64,000 bases of DNA from Angiostrongylus vasorum (taxonomy: Eukaryota; Nematoda; Chromadorea; Rhabditida; Metastrongylidae): contig JADANN010000200.1 of the NCBI GenBank assembly GCA_018806985.1, forward strand, positions 1 through 64,000, in the 5' to 3' direction. Position numbers and translations under genes: made by a program. Below the pieces are notes generated by a model. The model was not told the origin of the DNA. It was given only the letters and a program-made list of their open reading frames with translations, and did not search any database. This document shows, in pieces, positions 10,975 through 21,024 of the stretch; positions within the stretch are counted from its first letter, which is position 1, and each line of letters starts with the position of its first letter.

Positions 10975-13900
10975 TGTTATCAGTTGTATGTTGGATATTC
11001 GTATAGAGAACCTTGTGATGTTTCACTTCATCACCTATTATATACCACTGCTCACATGCTGTACGATTTCTCATTGAGTTGGATGGAAAACATATTGGTA
11101 AAGTGGTTATGATCATTGACAGTTTTTCTCGAAAAATGATTTCCAGCTTTCGCATTAATCGAGAGCAAATGTCAACAGAGCACATAAGGATTTCTCTTCG
11201 TCTAATGTCATGTTGAGCAGTATCCTTTAGAGTAAAACTGAAGCAATTAATTGAAGCTTAAGAAGTTGTACTTAGATGCCTAGATGGCTCATCTTCATTT
11301 CATACGCGAGTTCGGGCCTTTCACTAACTACGCTGCCTAACGTTGCTGGTCAATGGCCACGGGTGACTTAGTGTACCCTGGGTCTGTCTTCTTTCACATA
11401 CCGAATGCTGAACAAGTGTAGTTTTCGTTAGGGCACTGTGCCAGTGGGTATGTAGGTTCCTATCGTAGCCAATAAACCGGCAACTTTCGATCGGCTGCAC
11501 CTTTGCTGTATTGCATTTAAGATTCTTCCAGGACTGAAACGATTCTAGCGACGGCCACAGTATAATGGATCGAATTTTTATTTCATATAGATTTATTAAG
11601 TTGGATTCATACAAATGTAAAGGCAAAAACTAAAGTTTTCTTCCGTAATGTACACCTTTATTGGAGCGCCCGTCACTGTAATTGTTTCAATTATTTTTTC
11701 ACAACAGGTAATGATGGTTTTCGAAAGAAGTATAGCAATTTTCTACGTTGGTCAACATGAAAAATTTAAAACGACTATGGGGAACTTGCTTCTATTTCTA
11801 ACGGTAAGTCTCGCGTCTGCATTTTTCCTATTTTTATGTTGTTCTTGAAAAGGCGCGTGTGTCGCAGTGGTGGGACGCGTTCTGCAACACACGTGGAATC
11901 GATCACTGCGCCCATGGCCCCCCAACCCATCCATCCCTCCGCGTCTGCAAATTGCTACCAGACTTGTCTGGGAAAATAACAGCACTGAATCGATGCATCG
12001 GTAGGCCACCGCGAGTTATTGGAAAGGCCAGATATGCATTCACTCACCTCCAAACGATGCTTAGTGAACTCGAATGCATGGCACATCGCTAAGGGATTGA
12101 TCAACGCCGAGAGCTTTATCCTTTGTCTTTTTATGTTACTCTAGTTCCCTCTCAAGTTGCAATATTTTCTTAAATTTTGATACGACGTCTATGAACACGT
12201 GAATTTCATTCCCAGCTCGTCATTTACTACGCTTTAGTGATCGAATAAGCATTCCATCGGCTATTTTTTAAAAATTTTGCTTCTACAGGTGTTGACATGT
12301 GTTTATGAGTACGTATGGACTTATAGAAGCTCTGATTTTGATACTCCGCACTATCCTTCATGGAAATGCCACCGAACCGGGACCACAAAATCGTGACGCT
12401 ACTTAGAGTTATGTTTGCGGCTCACATCGTCGGATCGGTGATGATAGTACTCATCTACATTGTACATTGTCGTCGTCGTCGTCGCAGCTCTCATTTACCT
12501 TATGTAGTTTTTTGGTCATTTTGGCCATCCATAGTTTATGTCTATATAAAGTTTATTTATTATCCGTGAGGCAAAGAGTTTACGCCTCAACTAAAGACTA
12601 AGAGTAAAGAATGTGAAGGATAGAAATTAACGAAAGTGCAGATTGCCGATGGTCGATATGAATTCTCATATCAATCGCAATAAACTTTTGGGGGCAGAAT
12701 TTCTTCTCGGAAGAAAACTAAAACACTTGCTTAGAGTTGAATGCAAGTATAAATGGATAATAAATGCATAACAGTAAATTCTTCATTTCACATCAAAGGC
12801 AGCGAAAATCATTTCTGAGACCCACTTTGGCAAATGGATAGGTATTCAAAACGTTTTCTCGCTTTCGTGCAACACGGACGATAATTTAAAAGCTCATAGC
12901 TAAAAGATGAGGCAATATGTGGAGAAGAAGAAATCATAGGAATTATTCACGCATGTGCATAATGCAATACATTAGCCCCTGCGTGTGATATCCAGATTGG
13001 CACACTCTCTCAGTGCTCGATTCCAAGCTTACGAGACTCGGACGTCCTCAAATTTGCTCTTTGCGTTGTCCGCCATGCAAATCATTGCTTTATCTATCCA
13101 TTACGCTGCATCTATTTATCTGAGGAATGCGTTCAACTCACAAGCAATTTCGCCTTCTGCTATAGTTTCTACTGCAATTGCTTTATACGTGAGCCCTATT
13201 ATATTTTACTCTAAGCCGTCTTTGACAGCAAACTTAGGCGAACTGAACATTACAGTACACAAAACAAGTGGCTTTATACAAGTCCACTTTTTTTCTGCAG
13301 CATACTACATAGTTTAGTCCCAGTAAGTTCTGAAAGCGAGAAAATTCTCTATAGCGTTTTTCAGCAGTGGTTTATAAATTGCTATCAAGCTGCTTCAGTT
13401 GTGATAATCGTTTCCCAATAAGTGCAGGTGAGCACGTTGTATGAGAAGTGTTGCAAAATCTACAACACCTTTACGCAGCATAAGCATGAAGTCTTCGTGA
13501 AAGCACAGAATTATTTGATGCGTTTCACGGTTCACGTGGAGCGCCGACTAAGTCGGGTGGCCGCCAATGAATTCTTCATCAGATAGATGGAAATTCTTCA
13601 TTTGATCATTTTGCGTGTCGTAGCAGTTCCACACAGCCAACCTCATTTGTAGATCGGGGACCTTTTTTATTTTACAAGAACGTTCCTGAAGAAGTTTATC
13701 GTCGTACCAGTAATATTTTTGTTCTGCGCTTAGTGCTCCAGCACTACACTTACTGCCCGTCAGTTGTAGACACTACATAATACACGTCAAGCAAGTTTCT
13801 GAGAATTTGGTGTACCAGCGTTACGAATTTAGGATTGAAAACGTTGTGGGAGATCCAAACTTCTACTATCAACTTACATGATAAGAATTCTTCTAGCGTG

Positions 13901-16346
13901 ATTGTTCAAGCTTTTCGAAGCACCTGTTAAAGCAAGTGAGTCATCAGTATGCACGCAACCGGATGTTCTTCGTCCACTTCTTAATGTCCATGAAAATATA
14001 ATAACACGAGGCGTTTCACTTTCCTACTCAGTCATATACCATTGGAACAATCAGAGATGTTTCTTGTTTCATTTCAGTGAACACGAATAGGACTTCCGAA
14101 AAGAATCTGTTTCCCAGGTACATCGTTTTCATTTAAACCGGCATAGGTTGTACCTTTCTTTAAGTCTTGTTGAAACTGCATGGTATTCGTTTTGCCGAGC
14201 TCACAAGTGAAACTGTATGAATGCCGTCAGGCCAGCAAAAATGATGAAGTTGCCTGTTATGGCTGCCACACAACGTCCTTGCAAGTGGCGCCGAATAATT
14301 GTGGAGGGATTTTACTGCATCGTTGAAGGGCCTTTGTTTACGTCGACGACGACATAGCTGTGGAATTCTAAAATACTGGGTGGAAAGTTACATGGTGATT
14401 TTCAGTGTTTTGATAAGAGGTGCACACGTTGCCTACAACTTTTTTCGCTTTGCCTTAAATAAGCCTTAGGTCTTTTTTGCTCGTTGAAATTGAGACAAAG
14501 TGGCGCATTTTTACGCGACCTCGCTAAGTTACATTAGCTTCTGGTTGAGATCTATTTGAATCCTCTTTGAAACCATATACAATCATTACCGTCCTTCGTG
14601 TAACGATCCCGATAAAGATGATGTAGGAAAGCTCATGTAGAGAACGGGCAGATCTGGCATCTTCTACCAATTTCATACAGGACCACTTTTTTTGTTCTAC
14701 AACAGACTCTGTTGGAATTCTTTTGGATTGGAACCTTGTAATCCGAGAAATAACGCATGAGAAAAAAAAGAGTCCATTGATGATAAATGGCGCCACCTCA
14801 GATTTTCAATTATAATCATTTCTGAGCCATGTACTGCACAACTACAAGTACTAATACACTAGTACTACTAGTTTCATAAAATCTGACGTCGCATTTGTGA
14901 ACCAAAAACAGTTTGAACTACTTAATAATCCTTATATCTGAGAATTGAGAGAAAGGTTACTGATTTGTGAGTTACCATGTGGTGGTTAGATGATTTAGGT
15001 TAGGACAGCCGTTGACTCTCTTCCTTTCAAAGGGTGTGCACCGATTTGAAGCTTTCAGATGTTATTTTAAGTCAATGCTGGCGTCATAGTCGCCGACGAT
15101 AGCGTTCTATTAAATGTGACTTATAGTATATTCATGTCCATAGAATGCACTCCGATTTTATCTCGGATTTGACATAACGTTGATCAGTTAACGAAGAAAG
15201 CTGTAAAAACATGCTGAAATGCTTTCAACGTTAATGATTTAAACAAGCATATTGATCGTTCACACCTAGGTTAGGTGGAAATCGGTTTAGATCCGTAAAC
15301 GTTCTATTCGGATCGGTCGTTGTGCCAGGTAATGAAGGATACAACTTCTACCTGCTTCTCTAATAGCAAACATTACTATGAGGACTTCTATAATGCTGAG
15401 ATATTTGCGAAACTCCGGACTGCAGTTGTCTGCGGTGGGGAACGAACGCGCTATTGTCTTTTCCGGGGAGTAACGCGTTCACCACCACACCATGCGGGTC
15501 CTTCGTTTAGCCTGTCTCTCAGCTAGATATGATTGCTGATGGCAGTGATCGATGGAACTAGCTGAGAGACAGGCGAAAGAAGGACCAGCATGGTGTGGTG
15601 GTGAACGCGTTACTCCCCAGAAAGGATAATAGTGCGTTCGTTATCCACCACAGACACCTGCTGCCAAGAGTCTTGCAAATATCTCAGCATTATAGACGTT
15701 ATATTTCGCAAAATACTCTGCCATTAAAAAGGATAGGCAGCAAATAAAACGGTTAAGATTATGAGGACTCCTCTCCAGTTGCAGCGAGCAGTCTCAAAGA
15801 GTCTTAAGCCTTCTTGATTTGCTCCAGAACGTCTGAATGCATGGAAAACAGTTTGTCGTCATGCCCGCTTGCAATTTAAATGGCCTTATTTATGCAATGC
15901 CTCCATATTCTATTGTTTTATGACGATCAGATCATTTATTTTTTGCTGTACTGATTGAAGTTCTCCCAGCTGTGGCCTTCATGTTTTGTCTTTTACTAAT
16001 ATGTTGTTTTAGAAATTTTTTATTTGGTTTTCACTGCAGCCGATTTCCGAATACATCTTGCTGTTTCCGCTTGTGATCACATTCTTCCTGACGAAAGCAA
16101 AAACGGGCTCGTCGATCCAACATACTCTCGATGACTCAGGTTAGCGATCCTTCCCGAGATCCTTTCTTAGATTAATTTGAATATCCTAAAAAGTGAAACT
16201 CGATCAGACTTCTACATCATATCGCTCACTTTAAAATTATCATTGTAGATGGGATTAGATGCTAGATAAAGTCCTTTTCAGATGAAAGCATCGGTGCTGA
16301 AGGGTGGGCGATCTACTCGGGTCAGCTACAGAAGCAATGGAAATGA
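10975..16346 (+). CDS. Srab/Sra-like 7TM chemoreceptor, N-terminus not found
   Basis: Six exons can be joined: 10975-11097, 11708-11803, 12289 to about 12480 (end uncertain), about 12996-13254, 16040-16139, 16282-16346. Phases agree at four junctions, and at 16139/16282 the split codon gives Asp before the final DESIGAEG. Features of nematode serpentine receptors of the Sra/Srab type: FERSIAIFYVGQHEKF after TM3, VYEYVWTYRSS then a Cys in extracellular loop 2, TM5 MFAAHIVGSVMIVLIYIV, LSARFQAYETR before TM6, and ISEYILLFPLVITFF as the last TM. Expected role: plasma-membrane chemosensory GPCR in neurons. TM1-2 were not located upstream. The frame between exon 3's two halves needs one extra A in the run at 12387-12390, and the exon 4/5 phase is unresolved. 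So this is either a pseudogene or a working gene with an assembly indel. The family call is firm; the Srab subfamily less so. Confidence 0.65.
11850..12125 (+). mobile_element. tRNA-derived SINE, full copy
   Basis: Lies in an intron of the chemoreceptor. The head resembles a tRNA pol III promoter: A-box-like 'gtgtcgcagtggtggg' and B-box-like 'ggaatcgatc'. The body has 'ccatccctccgcgtctgc' and 'catcggtaggccaccgcg', and it ends with 'gagctttatccttt'. Same family at 10.5, 41.7, 56.4 and 63.9 kb. Confidence 0.75.
13320..15370. other. Large chemoreceptor intron, no gene seen
   Basis: Falls inside the 2.8-kb intron between exons ending at 13254 and starting at 16040. I see no conserved domain on either strand. 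Short open frames (about 60-90 codons) have no motif and overlap. Confidence 0.45.
15390..15759. mobile_element. Palindromic hairpin retroposon, copy H4
   Basis: Two inverted arms meet near 15530. The left arm (15391-15525) and right arm (about 15558-15695) are near-exact complements. The right end extends further, into 'aaaaaggataggcagcaa' and 'ataaaacggttaa'. It is flanked by tatgaggactYct at 15377-15389 and 15760-15772, a 13-bp direct repeat with one mismatch that I read as a target-site duplication. Sits in the chemoreceptor intron. Confidence 0.8.
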
Positions 16347-19194
16347 CTTTGCTTCGTTAAGAAGTAGTAGGAAAATCTGGCAATGTAACATTAGTGCAGT
16401 GATTTCGTTAGACCGACCTGCAACGTGGTCCTTTTGTTGTTCTAAAGCAGATTCAAGCTTAGTCAGTAATAAAACCTTCATACAACCATTTCGATGCAAA
16501 ATTGTTGAAATAGCTGTATGCAACAATGGAGATACAATAACATGATGAAGAAGCGAAGATGTTTTACGGAAGATGAACAAGAGGAGCCTGAGAACACTAA
16601 AGCATCTTATGGCGTAGCGAAATATGATAGCGAAGTGGGAAGAATGTTTTTAATAGTGAGAATGAAGAGGTGCTTGGTAGAATACCTAAAACTTGGATAA
16701 CTAAACCTTTACGTGTGCACATGTTGTTTACTCAACAACGCAATGAGACTAAAAATGTATGTACAATGAATTACAGGTGAGGTGGTTCAGTGGGTATCTG
16801 TATTTAACAATTGATTTAACAATAATGTAAAGCATTATGCAACAGATATATGAAGATACGAATAATTAACAAGAACTGGTTGTGTTAAAGTATTGCTATG
16901 ATTATAACAGGGTTACGATTTCCGTGCTCATGGTACAAGAATGTGAATAAAGAAAGCGGGAATGCTTTAGCAGTAAGAATGAAGAATTACTGGGTAGAAT
17001 GCCTGTGAGCAATGAAGGTATTTAACAAAACTGTTATGTTAACAACACGCATGAGAATCGATGACAACATCAGTGTATTGAAAATGCAAGAGCTAGAGCT
17101 ACATATTTTAGTTAAAATCATTAGTTCCTAGGTGGATCGAAAAAGTTGTGAATGAAAGGGATTATGTGCGAGAGCAAATAATGATGCGGGAAGGGCAACG
17201 GCGATCTCCAGGACGTCGTCACAAGCCAAATGACGGTGCTAGTGGGCGTGGCTACGTCCAAGTGAGCAGCGTTGGTAGCAGGGTCAAGGCTTGGGTGGCG
17301 ACTTTTTAGTCCCCAAGCAAAGAAACCTGCGCAATAGAATGCCTGGTGGGGTACCTGATGGTTAAGAACGCGTTGCCCTAATCGCGTGCCCGTTGGTTAC
17401 GAGGAAATGTGAATGTGGGACGCCCACGATGGCGTTATTCCCATTATTTTGCAATACAATAAGTTACGTGCAGGAGTAACAAATGCAAATACATATTTTA
17501 ATGAGAGACGTATTTAAGTGGAAGATAGAGGACATTTCATGACAAATATAACATATGCAATCAAGTGTTTAAGCATACGAGGAAGCGAGACCGGTATCAT
17601 CCACGTCAGTTAAGAAGAATACGGTTGGGTGGTAGCGTGTAGCCTTTAGATGGTACTCATGAAGTTGATGGAGCAAGTGATCTAGGGAGGATTAAAGATG
17701 CGTTCTTGAAATGAGGGTCTTTAAGTGCGCAGATTTAACCCTTGTTTCGATAAAGATGACCATGGGCAATCAATACATGTGTGATCATAGGCTCATGGCC
17801 GAAGTTGCAAGTGATGGTGATTTTTGTAACATAATAAATGATAATAGTTCACAAGGAACAATATGTAAATCACACTGGAAATACACAATAGCATTAAAGA
17901 ATATTCTCTGCGAGGTAGATGCAATCGCTGCAACCAGATTCTTAACCCGATGGCGAAGGCGCACAATTTTCACCCTTTACGGAGTTGCTGATTTTTTGAC
18001 AAGGAGCAATAATTTTTTTGATAGCTAGAGAACTCGAAGGATTAAAAAATGTGGCAGAGTTGTGGAAAGAAGTGGTATCCATACCACTATTAATATGTAT
18101 TACTACAGCAAACCATTTGAACATATTGCTGTCAGCATTTGGAAGTGTTTTTCAGTTTGTCTTGTCTCTCTTTCGGTGTTTCTTATACAACCATGTTCTA
18201 TAACATGACTATTGTTCATCACATCGATTAGAGTTGAAGTAACAGTCAATAGCTCCAAATTACCAGTCAATAGGCTCGTTGGAGTTGGAGTTCATGCAAA
18301 TTTTTTAACCTCTGAATGAAACTTTTCCTGGGCAGACGCCTGCTTCTAGATTTGAGTTCAATAAGTTAAGTTACTGATTGATTACAAAAAGTATAAGCAA
18401 CTGTTTCTATGCTTCGACATAAGCCATTTGAACAAAATGATCACTACATAGCTCAATCGGAGAACCGCTTTTGGACATTGCAGTGCCCATGTTTTAGCAA
18501 ATGAGTTGATGTAGATATATATAATATTTTGACATATATAGTGTAATATATATAGTGTAATATTTGACCCACAATGCCTAACAATTCGATGTGTTCCACG
18601 TTACGCAAAACCTCGGCAGAGTCAAACCTTTCAGGCAATCAAACGTCTTCGAAAAATTTCGTTTCCAGTGACAAAATTTTTTACCGCAAGATAGCAGCTC
18701 TGGATACGTCTGCCCCCTTTTTTTCGCTCACTTTTTAGGAAAGTGAAATTGCACACACGCGAATTCTATTCGCATTGTCTCATTTCAGAAAATGAAACTG
18801 ATGTGGCGTCAAGCACATGTGAACAGCGTGATCATTTCTGCGTCCAGAGTTGACTCTAAATTCCCCTATCATATATTTTCTTTGGATGCGTTTTGTTGTT
18901 GTTCGCAAAACGTTTATGCCACAACTGATAGCGGCTTCGGAGCACTTTGTCTTCTTCGGGGCCTAAAAAGAGCCACATTAATGAGCAACCTATTCCCAAG
19001 TACGTTCATAGTTTTAACGAGACTGATCCAAAAACTAAAGTTTTCAACCGTTGGCTAAATAACTTCCTTGACTACTCGCCGTTTTTTCTATGTCTTCCGC
19101 TTAGTGAGGAATATCAGCTGCACCTGGCTTACATAGTTTCGTAATGTGCCTTTCCCAGGTTGAAAAATCAATCTGAGATATTGTGTGCGTTCAC

Positions 19195-19480
19195 GGGTGA
19201 TAAACAAGGCATTCTTCCTTCCAGTTCATTTCAGATTTTTGGAACTAAACCAAAACCCTCAAGAATTTTGGGCGCTGGTGTTTTGGATTCTTGTGCCAGG
19301 ATCGTGGCTTTTATCTCAAAGTCTGCGCTATTTCTGCATCCTATGCGTAGGCAGTGGAGAGTTCTGCCTAAATTTAAGTTTCCATTTAAGTATCTTTTCA
19401 CATGGATACATAGTAGTCCACTGGCTTTCGTTAACATGTTGTACCCGCACGCTTTACAGAAGACCAGATACACCGTATGG
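19195..19480 (-). pseudogene. Penelope GIY-YIG-like C-terminal fragment (copy B1)
   Basis: On the minus strand about 80 codons read CIHVKRYLNGNLNLGRT followed by DFEIKATILAQESKTPAPKI and LEGF. This is the counterpart of DFEVEVTILAWESKTHARKI and LEAFWI in copy F (55.85-56.03 kb). The pattern matches the C-terminal endonuclease end of Penelope-like elements. The catalytic GIY and YIG motifs themselves are not visible. It points away from the RT fragment just downstream. Confidence 0.65.
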
Positions 19481-19639
19481 GAACTCCAGTGGTTGTCTGT
19501 GTTCTTAGGGCAAATTGTGTGGTGAAAAAAAATATGGTGTTCAAGAGGTCGGGATCTAATAAGGTGAAGAACTATGAGAGTATTCCTATTAATATAATTG
19601 GAAATTTGTAATTATTCGTGGTCATTTAAAAGTTGAGAT

Positions 19640-20700
19640 GTCGGAGAAACTTCTTTAGGGTGCTTCCCTTTATCGACCTTAGGAATTCAAAAGTCAATAC
19701 CGAAAATTAAACAACAAGTTGATCGACATGAAAAAAGGCGAGTCAGGATTGAAACTCTCCGTTATTTCTTAGCTTAAAATATTACTGGAATACTTGATTT
19801 AATATTCGTTGATAATCTTGCGTCTCCGGACACTTTAACGTTCAATGTTAGATCAATCATCTGCTATGTGGAGGACGCCAAATAGAAGAACGTGATCTAC
19901 AAACGGTTCGTAAAAGTAATAATTATTTAGTTTCTGAAACATATCCTCATCCGTCTTACAATTACCCAGATGTTCTTCAATCGTTTACGTAACGCACGTT
20001 CTAATGGCATGTCAAATCCTTCAAGTCCTTGGTCGTTACAGGCCTTTGTACTAACGTGACGAATGACTCCACAATGCAAGCCATCAGCGAGGTCCTTGTA
20101 CAACACGAAGGAGAAATAAACATGTATTGCTTTCTCGATTCAGCAGCTCATGGCCCTCCTAAAGTAGCGCTCTAATCGCTCAATCTTCGGATGGACCAGG
20201 AAAATACTACGCACAATTTAAAGAGTTGGCCATGGGGCACCGGGTGCTGCCAAGCCTTGCCGTCATTGCGTTTATGTCCAAAGTTATCGTCCCATACTCG
20301 ATTTTTTGCGAACTACTCTACTCTAGGTATATCGACGAATGTTTTTTTCATCTTCTCAAAACAAGAATGGCTCAACAATTGTTCTGAATTGTTAGACCAA
20401 CAGTAGAAACATATAAATTTCACCCAAGGGAAACCAAAAGCAGCTTCCGTTGTTTAACCTTCATAATAACCTATCTGAAAAGCGGTGCATTATAAAGGAG
20501 TACCGAAAGCTAATTAAGCACATTCGTAGTCAATAAGCAACAAAAGCATACTTGTTCATTAACTCTGGTCCCATTTTTCTCACACAAAAAGTCTGTTGTG
20601 AGAAATATGTTTTGAATAACTACCATTACAAGAACAGGAAGGGAGCAGAAGGAGGAATCCCTGAACTTGACGATTCAAATAGTCGTTTCTAGTAATAAAT
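19640..20700 (+). pseudogene. Penelope RT fragment (copy B2)
   Basis: Plus-strand decayed reverse transcriptase. From about 19935 ('gaaacatatcctcatc') it aligns with copies F and G. Peptide pieces TGLCTNVTNDSTMQAISE and VLVQHEGEINMYCF match ALYTNASNDFAMQAILEL and LIQHEGAINTCGF of copy F. Stops and frameshifts throughout. The 3' part (20460-20690) matches 61140-61345. Confidence 0.7.
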
Positions 20701-20784
20701 CCCACGTCCGACTTTCTATTAACCTCGGCACTTGATCGAGCAATTCTTCGTATTCTTATTGAGCAAACACGAGGTGTTTTTTTT

Positions 20785-20870
20785 TACTTTATTCACAAAC
20801 AAGCTGACGTTTCGGCGGATTTCGCCTTCCTCAGAGCCTGGAAAGGTCAAGTTGACAGCAATCTGTAAGC
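20785..20870 (-). repeat. Penelope-type end with hammerhead-like core
   Basis: On the minus strand: CTGAGGA, a single A, GGCG - AAATC loop - CGCC, GAAAC, then GTCAGC. The flank 'cttgacctttccaggctc' matches 56300-56315, and 'gagcaaacacgaggtgtt' matches 56369-56385 inverted. See findings for the ribozyme reading and its weak point. Confidence 0.6.
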
Positions 20871-20876
20871 CGTCAA

Positions 20877-21023
<147 letters not shown>

Positions 21024-21024
21024 T

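Larger units (their letters stand above)
16500..20700. repeat. Composite repeat, copy 1 (paired with 58.6-61.4 kb)
   Basis: Collinear with 58640-61360 in the same orientation, with gaps. Shared landmarks: 'actaaagcatcttatg' (16598 / 58711), 'acgaggaagcgaga' (17577 / 58748), 'gatgaccatgggcaatc' (17755 / 58925), 'tcaaaagtcaataccgaa' (19686 / 60451), 'ggaggaatccctga' (20651 / 61296). The first part (16.5-18.7 kb) has no protein I recognise; the second part carries Penelope-type pieces listed separately. Copy 1 is longer because of extra sequence around 16.7-17.5 and 19.4-19.7 kb. Confidence 0.75.

Noticed and set aside
19160..19525. 121-codon plus-strand frame
   Set aside because: Antisense of the GIY-YIG-like fragment; the minus-strand reading matches copy F.
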